A stretch of 64,000 nt of DNA, from positions 2,260,501-2,324,500 of the forward strand of contig NZ_CP014229.1 of assembly GCF_001553605.1 (NCBI RefSeq), read 5' to 3'. This document shows, piece after piece, positions 34,367 to 43,455 of the stretch; within the stretch, counting starts at the first letter, position 1; each line of letters opens with the position of its first letter. The notes under the pieces were generated by a model that was given only the letters and a program-made list of their open reading frames with translations, was not told the DNA's origin and made no database searches. A program made the position numbers and the translations under genes. This stretch comes from Desulfovibrio fairfieldensis (GTDB lineage: Bacteria; Desulfobacterota; Desulfovibrionia; Desulfovibrionales; Desulfovibrionaceae).

Positions 34367-36612
34367 TCAGCCCCAAAAAGCAGAACATCTTTATCGCCGT
34401 CGCCCTGGCGCTGCTTTTCACGCTGTTCTGCGCCGCGTCGCTGAACTTCATGAGCTTCGTCCAGCAATCCCTGTGGGACAACGCCGTCAAACACGTCATG
34501 GAAAGCACCGCGCGGGCCGCCAACGCCCTGCAGCGCAACGCCGTCAAGGATCTGGAGCTGCTGCGCATGCTGGCCCAGGATCTGGAACAGGGCATGTCCT
34601 CCGACGAGCAGCGGATCATCGGCAAACTGCAAACCCACCTCTCCGGCACCGGCAGCCTCGCGGCCCTGATCTTCAAGGACGGCACGGGCTATACGGATAC
34701 CGGGCTGGCCGTCACCCTCACCCCCGAGGAAAGGAAGCTTGTCCAGGGCCTGAACAAACAAGGCGGCATGCTTCCCCCATACCGCAACCGGGGCTCCGGG
34801 CGGCGCACGCTCACCATCTATACGCCGGTGAAGTTCCCCGACGGACGCGAAGCCCACCTGTTCAAGGGCTACAACGTGGAAAGCCTGTACGCGGCGTACG
34901 CGCTTTCATTCTACAACAACACGGGCTTCGCCTATGTGACCCTGCCCGGCGGCGAAATCATCATGCGGTCGCTGCATCCGGCCAGCAACAAAACCTTTAC
35001 CAGTCTCTTCGACATTATCAACGGAAACGGCAACCGCCCAGAGGTCATTGAGGCCTTCCGCGACTCCCTGAAGAACGGCAAAACCGGCGTGGCCGTGTTC
35101 AACGACGCCGATGGCGAAAACGTCTTCTGCTACGTCCCTATGCCGGATATGGAAGGCTGGTACCTTGTCTCGATCATCCCCAATGCGGTGATAATGAAAG
35201 AGGCCAATGCCATCATCCTGAGGACGCTGTTGCTCTGCGGACTGCTTTTCGCCGGATTGCTCGCGGTCTTTTTCATCTACCGCCGCCTCAAGCGCGGCTA
35301 TCAGCGGGAAATCCGGGCCCTGGCCTTTACGGACACGCTCACCGGCATCCGGAACTTCACCAAATTCAAAATCGACGGCGACGCGCTGTTGCAGGCCCCC
35401 GACGCGCCGCACTACGCCGTGCTGACCCTTGACATCCTGAACTTCCAGGTCGTCAACGAGGTGCTGGGCTACAATATCGGAGATGCGCTGCTGCAACGCC
35501 TTGCTCTCCTCCTGGGCGAGCTGGCCCGCCCCGGCGCGCTTACGGCGCGGGTGAACGGGGATCATTTCGTGGTTCTGCTTCCCTACGACAAAAAGCAGGA
35601 CCTGACGGCCTATTGTGACGCGCTGCTGCGGGCGCTCAATGGATACGCGCGTTCCCAGGCCGGGAGCTACCATATAGAACTGCGCACGGGCATCTGCTGC
35701 GCGGAGGACGGCGACGCGGCCACCGGCATCAACGATCTGCTGGACCGCGCCAATATTGCCCTGAAGGCCATCAAGGCCAAGGGCGCGCAGCCGTGGAACT
35801 TCTATGATTCCGGCATGCGCGTCAGGATACTGCGTGAAAAGGAACTGGAAATGCGCATGGGCCGGGCCCTGCGCGACGGGGAATTCCAGATCCACATCCA
35901 GCCCAAATACCGCCTGGACAGCCTGGAGCTGGCCGGAGGGGAGGCGCTGGTGCGCTGGCAGAGCCCGGACCACGGTTTTCTCCCGCCCGCCGAATTCATC
36001 CCCCTGTTTGAAAAAAACCGTTTTATCATCCAGCTGGATCAATACGTGTTCACAGCCGTCTGCCGCCTGCTGCGGCAATGGCTGGATGCGGGCGTGGCCC
36101 CCTGCCCCCTGGCCGTGAACGTTTCACGGGTACAGTTCTATACCTTGGACTTTGTGGAAACCTACATCGGCATCAAGAAGCGGTACGACATCCCCGACGG
36201 CCTGCTGGAGCTGGAATTCACGGAAAGCATCTTCATCGAGAACGTGGAGCTGCTGCGTACCGCCGTCCAGGAACTGCGCCAGGCGGGCTTTTCCTGCGCC
36301 ATCGACGATTTCGGGGCCGGGTATTCCTCACTCAACATTCTCAAGGATCTGCCCGTGGACGTGCTCAAACTGGACGGCGTCTTCTTCCGCTCGCTCAAAT
36401 CCAACGGCCGCGACAAGGTCGTGATCCAGAACATCGTGCACATGGCCGGTGAGCTGCAGATGGCTACCGTGGCCGAAGGCGTGGAAACCCTGGAGCAGGT
36501 GAACTTTCTCAAGGACACCAACTGCGATATGGTACAGGGCTATGTCTTTGCCCGGCCCATGCCCGCCGAAAAATTCACCGAGCGCCTGCGCAATTCTGGC
36601 GACACATGCTGA
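34363..36612 (+). CDS. Cache-GGDEF-EAL membrane protein (c-di-GMP turnover)
   Basis: The 749-aa protein starts at a GTG that overlaps the upstream TGA (GTGA). Membrane segments at ~7-27 and ~288-308 bracket a periplasmic domain that looks like a dCache sensor. The GGDEF domain (~325-480) has a degenerate signature (VNGDHF), so it probably lacks cyclase activity and may serve as a GTP-binding module. The EAL domain (~500-740) is complete by motif: EALVRWQSPDHG, ELEFTESIF, AIDDFGAGYSSL, VLKLDGVFF and EGVETLEQ. It should be a c-di-GMP phosphodiesterase controlled by the tethered solute-binding protein encoded just upstream. Confidence 0.88.
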   Translation: MISPKKQNIFIAVALALLFTLFCAASLNFMSFVQQSLWDNAVKHVMESTARAANALQRNAVKDLELLRMLAQDLEQGMSSDEQRIIGKLQTHLSGTGSLAALIFKDGTGYTDTGLAVTLTPEERKLVQGLNKQGGMLPPYRNRGSGRRTLTIYTPVKFPDGREAHLFKGYNVESLYAAYALSFYNNTGFAYVTLPGGEIIMRSLHPASNKTFTSLFDIINGNGNRPEVIEAFRDSLKNGKTGVAVFNDADGENVFCYVPMPDMEGWYLVSIIPNAVIMKEANAIILRTLLLCGLLFAGLLAVFFIYRRLKRGYQREIRALAFTDTLTGIRNFTKFKIDGDALLQAPDAPHYAVLTLDILNFQVVNEVLGYNIGDALLQRLALLLGELARPGALTARVNGDHFVVLLPYDKKQDLTAYCDALLRALNGYARSQAGSYHIELRTGICCAEDGDAATGINDLLDRANIALKAIKAKGAQPWNFYDSGMRVRILREKELEMRMGRALRDGEFQIHIQPKYRLDSLELAGGEALVRWQSPDHGFLPPAEFIPLFEKNRFIIQLDQYVFTAVCRLLRQWLDAGVAPCPLAVNVSRVQFYTLDFVETYIGIKKRYDIPDGLLELEFTESIFIENVELLRTAVQELRQAGFSCAIDDFGAGYSSLNILKDLPVDVLKLDGVFFRSLKSNGRDKVVIQNIVHMAGELQMATVAEGVETLEQVNFLKDTNCDMVQGYVFARPMPAEKFTERLRNSGDTC

Positions 36613-36682
36613 GCTTTCTCCACACCTGGGCATTTACCACGTGAAATGCTCTGACATACGCATCCCGCGCCGCCATCCGCAA

Positions 36683-36752
36683 CGTGCCGGGCATTCCGGC
36701 ACGCGTAACGCAACGCGCCCCCTGTCCGGCGTGCGGCCGGAGCAAGGGGCGC
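36683..36752. terminator. Hairpins between convergent genes
   Basis: Two stems lie in the gap: CGTGCCGG/CCGGCACG (36683-36690 with 36696-36703) and GCGCCCC/GGGGCGC (36715-36721 with 36746-36752), the latter enclosing TCCGGC/GCCGGA. No long T-run is present, but the position between convergent stops at 36612 and 36779 fits a bidirectional terminator. Confidence 0.45.
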
Positions 36753-36778
36753 GATTCGAGCGTCTCTATGGCGTTTTT

Positions 36779-38344
36779 CTATTTACTGTCGGGAACGATA
36801 CGGAATGAATTACCGATGGCGACGAGATCCCGGCGCACCTCTTCGGGCAGGGCCCGATAAGGCTGCATGACGGTTCCCGGATAGCCCTCCGTAATGATGG
36901 TCAACGCCCGTTCGGGCGTCAGGGAGAAGCGGCGCAGATCCGGCGGCTCGGGCCGTAACGTGCGGCCGAAGGGAGTGGGCGCGCCGTCCGTGCCGTGGCA
37001 TACGGAACAGGTTTCCTCCCAGACCGTCTGGGCCTCCAGGTCAGGCTCATGCGCGGGTTTCGGCGCGGCCGCGAACATGGAAAAACGCGTGGAAAGCGTG
37101 TCCAGCACCTTGTCCAGCTTTTCCTTGTCGTACAGCCGGAAATAGGGCATGGCCGAGCCGGGCGTCCCGTCTTTCAGAATGCCGTAGATATACTCCCGGT
37201 CCGCCCGGATGGCGGCGAGATCCGCGGCCGGTACCAGCAGGCGGCCGGCAACGGGGCCGTCCCCGTGTCCGGCCGTGCCGTGGCAGGGCTGGCAAGCGCC
37301 GTCATAGATGGTTTCGCCGTTGTCATAGACCGTCTCCAGCTTGACCGTAAAGGCCGCCAGAGCCTGTTGCCGGAAGGGAGCCAAGGCTTTGGAGCGCGCC
37401 TCGCGCACCGCCACGGCCTGGGCATGGCCCGGCGCCAGAACCCGGTCTTGCAGAAACTGCCGGGCCACCAGCATGGCGACAAAGATCATCGGCAGAAGAA
37501 CCAGCAGACTGCGCGGCCCCACGGCCGTCAACGGCGCGGCGGCGGGCCGCAGGGCCCAGAGCGCCAGCATGGCGGCGGCCGCTCCCACGGTCACGGCCCA
37601 GAGGATGGACCAGTTCAGATCCGCGGCCACGGAGAAAACCAGGGGGAGGCCGATGACCACCTGGGCCAGGGTGGCCCCGAACAGCCAGTTGCGCAGACGG
37701 GGCGCTTTTTCCGGGTGTTTTCTGGTGGAAAAGAAAAGGTGAAAGGCCGCGCCGAAAACCAGCGCCGCCCCCAGGATGTGCAGATAGCGCAACAGCCAGT
37801 GCGCCGCGAACGCGCCGTCCGGGCTGAAGCCCTCGGCCGCGAAGGCGGGCCAGAGGGCCTGCCGCTCCATCAGCGCCAAGGCTCCGGTGAAAACGGCCGG
37901 TACCGTGAGCAACGCGCCCACGCCCAGAACGCCGCAGATGAACGCCAGCCAGGTATTGACCTCAATCTTGTGCCCGAAGGCGTCGATCAGCAGGAAAGCG
38001 ACGATCAGCAGCGGGATTATGGCCAGCCAGGCATAGGAAAACAGGCCCGTGGCCGTGAAAAAGGCGTGGGAATAGCGTACCTGGACGATGAGCAAGGGAG
38101 CCACGCCCAGCACCACGGCCAGACTCTTGAGGCCCAGGTGGGTGTGCACGATCTGCTTGTTCCAGAGCTGTGCGCCGCCCTCTCCGGTCAGACATTTTTG
38201 CAGGAAAAACAACAGGCCGAGCAGCGCCGTGCCGAGCATGAGCAGCACGAACAACAGATGCAGGCCGAAACTGACGAAAAGCAGCCCGTTCTGCCATGAT
38301 TCCGGCAGGGGCATTCTGAGAAAAAGATCGTTCCATTGGGTCAT
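36779..38344 (-). CDS. Cytochrome bd-like membrane subunit fused to two cytochrome c domains
   Basis: The 521-aa protein has about eight membrane helices in residues ~15-310, starting with a CydA-like helix region (GLLFVSFGLHLLFVLLMLGT) and a second helix with IVHTHLGLKSLAVV whose His residues are haem-ligand candidates. Two c-type haem sites follow outside the membrane: CQPCH at ~351 and CSVCH at ~446. It is the last gene of a three-gene operon, two bases after the related 450-aa protein. The design fits the bd-superfamily members that carry cytochrome c in place of a quinol site. I infer an electron-accepting terminal oxidase or reductase; the exact acceptor is not evident. Confidence 0.75.
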   Translation of the reverse strand: MTQWNDLFLRMPLPESWQNGLLFVSFGLHLLFVLLMLGTALLGLLFFLQKCLTGEGGAQLWNKQIVHTHLGLKSLAVVLGVAPLLIVQVRYSHAFFTATGLFSYAWLAIIPLLIVAFLLIDAFGHKIEVNTWLAFICGVLGVGALLTVPAVFTGALALMERQALWPAFAAEGFSPDGAFAAHWLLRYLHILGAALVFGAAFHLFFSTRKHPEKAPRLRNWLFGATLAQVVIGLPLVFSVAADLNWSILWAVTVGAAAAMLALWALRPAAAPLTAVGPRSLLVLLPMIFVAMLVARQFLQDRVLAPGHAQAVAVREARSKALAPFRQQALAAFTVKLETVYDNGETIYDGACQPCHGTAGHGDGPVAGRLLVPAADLAAIRADREYIYGILKDGTPGSAMPYFRLYDKEKLDKVLDTLSTRFSMFAAAPKPAHEPDLEAQTVWEETCSVCHGTDGAPTPFGRTLRPEPPDLRRFSLTPERALTIITEGYPGTVMQPYRALPEEVRRDLVAIGNSFRIVPDSK

Positions 38345-38346
38345 GT

Positions 38347-39699
38347 CTACTTCTCCTTGGGGCTCTGCCCGTGAAGGCGCGAATCTTGGTTGGCCAATGA
38401 GTACAGGTAGTTGGCCAGAAGTAGACGTTCCTGCTCGGAGCCGGTGAACGGCGTCATGAACGGCGCCAGATTCTGGGTGATGCCGGTGATGGCGTTGATG
38501 CCTTCCAGCGTACGCCCGGCAAGGCGCTCACGGATGCCGTTGATGCCGTCCTCGGTATGGCAGACGCCGCAGTTGGCCGCGAACAGCGCCCGACCGGCCC
38601 TGTTTTCCGGGGACAGACCGGCGTCGTCGTTGATCCAGTGCATGCGGGGCAACAGGCCTTCATGCTTGTCGTCCAGGGCCAGATTTTCAGCCATGGGAAT
38701 CTGGTTGGCGTACATATAGCCCGGCAGCAGATAGGGACCGCGCACGAATTCACGGATGCGCTCGAACTCCATCACCAGGCCCACGCAGAGAATAACTGTG
38801 GGGATGCAGAGCAGCCCGCACAAGCGGCGCTGCCGGAACAGCGCGGCCAGGGCCGTGGCCAGAATGCAGAGCGCGGCCAGACCGTTGAACGCGGGCAGCA
38901 GATACGGCAACTGGGACAAATAGGAGGTGGCCACCGCGAACTTCCAGTGGGTGAGATAGGTCTGCGGCACTCTGGAAAAATAGACAAAGGCGCACACGGC
39001 CGTGACCAGGGCCGCGCCGAGAAAGACCGCGCCCGCCAGGCGCAAGGCCCGGTTGCGGTCCTCACGGGGGCCTTTATAGCGCCAGGCCGTCCAGCCCAGC
39101 AGACACAGCGAGCCCAGGCTCAGGCCGCCAGCCACGCGCAGCAGGAATTGCGGGATAAAGGTGGGATTGAAATAGGCCTCGCGGAAGGTCTGCCCCCAGG
39201 GCCAGCCGTCGGGCGTGAGCATAAAGCCGAGAATGCCCGAGATCAGGAAGGCCGAACTCACGGCCACGGCCACGTAGCCCCAGCCCAGAGCCGCCAGAAC
39301 GCCCGGCTTGTCCTGGGCCAGACGGTCCCAGAGATAGTAATAGATCAGCAGAAGCACCACTTCCGTGGTGAACGCGCCCCATTCAATGAACCAGGGCCAG
39401 AAAAAGAGGTGAATCAGCGAGCCGATGCCCTCCGGGGCCAGGGCGCCGGTGATGAACCAGATGCCCACGCCGGTGACCGCGCCGATGGAGGTGGTGATGA
39501 CCACGACCGGGCCGAGCAGGCTGCGGCTGATCTGCGCCCAGAACGCGCCTTTGCCCAGCCAGGTCAGCGTCTGGAACAGGACAAGCATGCTCGCCAGGCC
39601 GATAGCCAGACCGTGGCTGATGAACACATGCAGGACGGCGTCAAGGGCGATGGTCATGCCGTCGCCGAGGCCGGGAATATGCAGGATGGGAAAGATCAT
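38347..39699 (-). CDS. Cytochrome bd-like (CydA-related) subunit with C-terminal cytochrome c
   Basis: The 450-aa protein has about eight helices and CydA-like features: an N-terminal helix with a potential haem His (HVFISHGLAIGLASM), FFWPWFIEWGAFTTEVVLLL, GYVAVAVSSAFLISGILGFM, and FNPTFIPQFLLRVAGG. A single c-type haem site, CGVCH, lies at ~377 in an extra C-terminal domain. I do not see a quinol-binding Q-loop. It lies three bases after the dihaem cytochrome gene and two before its paralogue, suggesting a heterodimeric core fed by cytochrome c rather than quinol. Naming it a true oxygen reductase is inference. Confidence 0.75.
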   Translation of the reverse strand: MIFPILHIPGLGDGMTIALDAVLHVFISHGLAIGLASMLVLFQTLTWLGKGAFWAQISRSLLGPVVVITTSIGAVTGVGIWFITGALAPEGIGSLIHLFFWPWFIEWGAFTTEVVLLLIYYYLWDRLAQDKPGVLAALGWGYVAVAVSSAFLISGILGFMLTPDGWPWGQTFREAYFNPTFIPQFLLRVAGGLSLGSLCLLGWTAWRYKGPREDRNRALRLAGAVFLGAALVTAVCAFVYFSRVPQTYLTHWKFAVATSYLSQLPYLLPAFNGLAALCILATALAALFRQRRLCGLLCIPTVILCVGLVMEFERIREFVRGPYLLPGYMYANQIPMAENLALDDKHEGLLPRMHWINDDAGLSPENRAGRALFAANCGVCHTEDGINGIRERLAGRTLEGINAITGITQNLAPFMTPFTGSEQERLLLANYLYSLANQDSRLHGQSPKEK

Positions 39700-39702
39700 G
39701 GC

Positions 39703-40581
39703 TCACTTTCCCTCCGGCAGAGGGATGATCCGCTTGATCTTGTCGGGACCGGTGGACACGAATTCGGGCCGGGGTTTCCCGTTGACGAAGGCGGCCACGT
39801 CAAGGGCCTGCTCCTGGGTCAGGGACGGCGCATTTTTGGGCATGAAGCGCCAGGCGAAGACGGAGAACGTGCTGACGCGGTGCATGCCCGCCCCGGCGTT
39901 GTAAGAGCCGTCGCCCCAGAGCGGCGGCGCGATGGGCGTGCCCTGGCCGTCGTCGCCGTGGCAGCGGGCGCAGACGTCGGCATAGACCTTGTCGCCGTTG
40001 GCCGCGTCGGGCTTGTGGGGATTGCCCAGATCGCTCGGCAGAGCCCAGGGCAGCTTGGCATAAATTGGAATATCCTTGGATATCCACTGCATATAGACCA
40101 GGAGAGACTGCATGACCTGGCTGTCAAGGGCCGGTGCCACGCCGTTCATGCTGCGCTGAAAACAGTCCTGCACGCGCATGGCCAGATCCACGGTATAGTC
40201 CTGGCGGTTGCGGAAGCGCGGATACGTGGCGCCCACACCCACCAGCGAAATGGTGTTCAGACTTCTGCCGCCGTCAAAGTGGCAGCTGGAACAGGACAAA
40301 TCATTGTTGACGTATTCCCCGGCGTACTTTTTCGTTTCAGTCATGATCTTGTAGCCGAGCATCACTTCCGCCCGGATGCTTTCCGGCGCGTCCTCAGGGC
40401 GCGGCGGATTGAAAAACGGCTGGCCCGACGGCGCGGCAAAGCTCTGTTTCGAGGTTCCCGCGTCTTCCGCGGCCAGCCGTTTGGTCACCAGCGTGGAACG
40501 GAAAAAGGTCAGCAGCCAGACACCGAACACGAGCAGCAATATTGCCAGGGCAAGGGCAAAAAAAACATTGCGATTTTTCAT
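39703..40581 (-). CDS. Dihaem cytochrome c, TsdA-like (thiosulfate dehydrogenase family)
   Basis: The 292-aa protein has an N-terminal membrane anchor or signal (~7-27) and two c-type haem motifs, CSSCH at ~97 and CARCH at ~204. TsdA-like context surrounds them: NNDLSCSSCHFDGG, then AMRVQDCFQRSMNG, whose Cys corresponds to the unusual axial Cys ligand of TsdA as I recall it, and later PPLWGDGSYNAGAGMHRVSTFSVFAWRFMP. TsdA oxidises thiosulfate to tetrathionate, or runs the reverse reaction. As first gene of this operon it could donate electrons to the bd-like membrane subunits. The gap 40582-40975 upstream shows no gene. Confidence 0.75.
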   Translation of the reverse strand: MKNRNVFFALALAILLLVFGVWLLTFFRSTLVTKRLAAEDAGTSKQSFAAPSGQPFFNPPRPEDAPESIRAEVMLGYKIMTETKKYAGEYVNNDLSCSSCHFDGGRSLNTISLVGVGATYPRFRNRQDYTVDLAMRVQDCFQRSMNGVAPALDSQVMQSLLVYMQWISKDIPIYAKLPWALPSDLGNPHKPDAANGDKVYADVCARCHGDDGQGTPIAPPLWGDGSYNAGAGMHRVSTFSVFAWRFMPKNAPSLTQEQALDVAAFVNGKPRPEFVSTGPDKIKRIIPLPEGK

Positions 40582-40975
40582 AGAGACTCCGTATCACGGG
40601 AATTATGGCGGATTGCGTGTCCGCCACAGGGGGAAGCGGAAGCCGGAAACGGCTCAAGATGGGAGGAGATCCGGTTGAGGCGATATCCTGTGGCGGCGGT
40701 AAAAACACAATTTCAACGCACGTACGCGGATCATGCGTGAAGCGCGCGGCGTTTCAAACTGAAATGCTCTATAGGAGGTACCATAACTCAATCGGAAGTC
40801 AACATGGGCCGCAGGCGCGGACAGTGGAAGAGGGGCACGTTTGTTGACTCCCTTTCTTTTTCCTGCCACCATTCGCCCTCAAGAGCCGTAAACGGGACCT
40901 CCGGCGGCCGCCTTGCGCGGCCGGGCACGCCGGACCGTTTCCCGCGCGGCGTTACGGGAATACCACGGAAACAGG

Positions 40976-41001
40976 AAAGGGGCGTTGCGGACGCCCCTTT
41001 T
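40976..41001 (+). terminator. Intrinsic terminator hairpin in the leader of the 811-aa protein gene
   Basis: A 10-bp perfect stem (AAAGGGGCGT with ACGCCCCTTT, loop TGCGG) is followed by T and an ATATAT run. It ends 15 bases before the ATG at 41017, right next to that gene's GGAG ribosome site (41008-41011). Nothing upstream needs terminating, because the neighbouring gene diverges, so it may be an attenuator. Confidence 0.6.
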
Positions 41002-41016
41002 ATATATGGAGCGCAC

Positions 41017-43452
41017 ATGAACACGACTGACACTTCCGCCGCGTCCACCGGCCCCACCTTTTCCTTCCGCCGCATGGGCGGCCTGGATCAGGTGCTTCTG
41101 AGCACGGATGAGGAATGGCGGCAACTGGATCAACTGGACCCCAAACTCTGGATGGCCCTGAGCTGCCCCACGCACGGCCTGGAATTCGACGCCCGCACCC
41201 TGTCTCTGCTGGATACGGACCAGGACGGCCGTATCCGCTCGGCGGACATTCTGGAGGCTGTGGCCTGGGTCTGCGAGCGGGTCAAACATCCGGCCCGGCT
41301 CACACAGCCCGGCATCGGCCTGCCTCTGGACAATCTGCGCGACGACACGCCCCAGGGCGCGGAACTGCTGGCCGCCGCCCGCCTGGTGCAGGAAAAGAGC
41401 GGCCGGACCGAGGCCGGGGAAATTTCCCCGGAGCAGGCCGGAGCGGCCCTGGCCGCCGTCACGGACTACGCTTTCAACGGCGACGGCATCGTGCCGCCGT
41501 TTTCCGTGGATAAGGATGACGAACAGACCGCCCGTTTCATTCGCCTGGGTCTCTCGATAGTGGGCGGCAAGCGAGACGATTCGGGCCGTCCCGGCCTGGA
41601 TTCCGCCCTGGCCGGAGTTTTTCTGGACCGGCTGAGCGCGGCCCGCGACTGGCGGCAAAGCGTGCATCAGGCGGCCCTGCCCCTGGGCCATGACACGTCC
41701 GCCGCCTGGACCCTGCTGCAGCGCCTGGGTCCCAAAATCGACGATTATTTCAATCGCTGCCGCATGGCGGCCTTTGCCCCGCAGGCCCTGGCGGCTCTCA
41801 ACGAAGAGAATGAACTCACGCCCTCGGACGAGGGCGGCCAGGCCCTGTTTTCACTGGAAGCTCTGACCCGTCTGCCCCTGGCCCGGGTGGCTCCGGACCA
41901 GCCCCTGCCCCTGACGCACGGCGTCAATCCGGCCTGGGATGACGATCTGAGCGCTTTCCGCCAACTGCTGGCCCCGCTGATCCACACAACCCCGTCCGGC
42001 GAGGGCAAGGGCGGCTGTCCGGTTCCAGCGTCGGATGAGGCCGATTCGGCCGGAGCATCCGCTTCGGACGTCCCGGCCGCAAGTCTGAGTGAAAAGAACT
42101 GGCGCGCCATTCAGGAGCGCTTCGCGCCCTATGCCGAATTGCTGACCCGGAAGCCCGGTTATGAGCGACCGCCGGACGACGCCAAACGCGTGGATTTTCC
42201 CGGCCTGCCGCCCCTGGCTTTGGCCGGGGAGGACGATCCCCTGCAACGCGCTTTTCTGCCCACGGCTCCGGAAGAGGCCCTGGACAAACTCTCCGCCGCC
42301 GAGCTGGACGCCCTGCTCGACGGCAAGGTGGAGCAGTCCTTTGCCGGATATGTGCGGCGGGATCTGGCCGCGCCGCGCATGGCCGCGGTGCGTGACCTGG
42401 AAAAACTGACCCTGCTGCACATCCATCTCTATACCCTGCTGATGAATTTTGTGTCCTTCGCGGATTTTTACGACCCGGAGCGGCGGGCCATCTTCCTGGC
42501 GGGCACGCTCTATCTGGACAGCCGCGCCTGCTTTCTCTGCGTGCCGGTGACGGACCTGGACACCCACGTGCGCCTGGCCTCGCAAAGCCACCTCTGCCTG
42601 GTCTACAGCCAATGCCGCCGCACGAACAGCAACGGCGAGGAAAAGACCGGCGTCATCGCCGCCGCCTTGACGGCGGGCGGCACCGCCACCCTTATTGAGG
42701 GCCGCCACGGCGTATTCGTGGACAATGCGGGACGGGACTGGGACACCAGCGTGCTCCGCCTGGTGCGCAATCCCATCAGCCTGCGCGAAGCCATGTGGGC
42801 CCCGTACATACGTTTCGGCAATCTGGTGGCCGACCAGTTGCAAAAACTGGTGGCCGCCAAGGACGACGCCTTGAGCAAGGCATCCAGCAAGGCCGTCACC
42901 GCGCTGGACAAGGACATCAAGGCCGACGCCTCGGCCGCGGCCTCCGGCGCGCCGCCCAAGACGAGCTTTGATTTCGCCAAGGGCGCGGGCATCTTCGCGG
43001 CCTTCAGCGTGGGCATCAGTGTGGTCAGCGCGGCCTTCGCCTACATCGCCAATTCCGTCTTCTCCCTGGGCAGGTGGTGGCCTGTGGCTCTGCTGATCCT
43101 TTTTGTCTGCATTTCCGGGCCGTCCATGCTCCTGGCCTGGTTCAAGCTGCGCCGCCGCAGCCTGGGCCCCCTGCTGGACGCCTCGGGCTGGGCCGTCAAC
43201 AACGGCGCGCCCATCAACATCGCCGTGGGCGCGGCTCTCACGGCCGTGGGCCAGCTGCCGCCCGGCGTGCATCGCTCTCTGGACGATCCCTACAGCCTGC
43301 ACGCGCAATTGCTGCGCAAAAAATATCGGGGGCGGCTGCGGGCGGCGGCCCTGACGGTTCTTGTTCTGCTGGCCGCCTGCCTGGCCTTCTGGTTCTGGAA
43401 GGAAGGCGCGCCCGCCTGGCTGGCGCACTGGCTGCCCGCGTGGGGTAAATAA
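41017..43452 (+). CDS. Large EF-hand and membrane protein, function unknown
   Basis: ATG 41017 has GGAG six bases upstream and gives 811 aa. Near the start is an EF-hand-like loop, DTDQDGRIRSADI, at ~66-78, and a second possible site in DYAFNGDGIVPPFS. The middle ~500 residues are soluble, with Cys residues in RACFLCVPV. Three membrane segments sit at the C-terminal end (~658-677, 688-709, 775-795). I do not recognise the family. The phosphopantetheinyl transferase gene begins three bases later, so the two are co-transcribed; a link between them is unproven. Confidence 0.75.
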   Translation: MNTTDTSAASTGPTFSFRRMGGLDQVLLSTDEEWRQLDQLDPKLWMALSCPTHGLEFDARTLSLLDTDQDGRIRSADILEAVAWVCERVKHPARLTQPGIGLPLDNLRDDTPQGAELLAAARLVQEKSGRTEAGEISPEQAGAALAAVTDYAFNGDGIVPPFSVDKDDEQTARFIRLGLSIVGGKRDDSGRPGLDSALAGVFLDRLSAARDWRQSVHQAALPLGHDTSAAWTLLQRLGPKIDDYFNRCRMAAFAPQALAALNEENELTPSDEGGQALFSLEALTRLPLARVAPDQPLPLTHGVNPAWDDDLSAFRQLLAPLIHTTPSGEGKGGCPVPASDEADSAGASASDVPAASLSEKNWRAIQERFAPYAELLTRKPGYERPPDDAKRVDFPGLPPLALAGEDDPLQRAFLPTAPEEALDKLSAAELDALLDGKVEQSFAGYVRRDLAAPRMAAVRDLEKLTLLHIHLYTLLMNFVSFADFYDPERRAIFLAGTLYLDSRACFLCVPVTDLDTHVRLASQSHLCLVYSQCRRTNSNGEEKTGVIAAALTAGGTATLIEGRHGVFVDNAGRDWDTSVLRLVRNPISLREAMWAPYIRFGNLVADQLQKLVAAKDDALSKASSKAVTALDKDIKADASAAASGAPPKTSFDFAKGAGIFAAFSVGISVVSAAFAYIANSVFSLGRWWPVALLILFVCISGPSMLLAWFKLRRRSLGPLLDASGWAVNNGAPINIAVGAALTAVGQLPPGVHRSLDDPYSLHAQLLRKKYRGRLRAAALTVLVLLAACLAFWFWKEGAPAWLAHWLPAWGK

Positions 43453-43455
43453 ATA

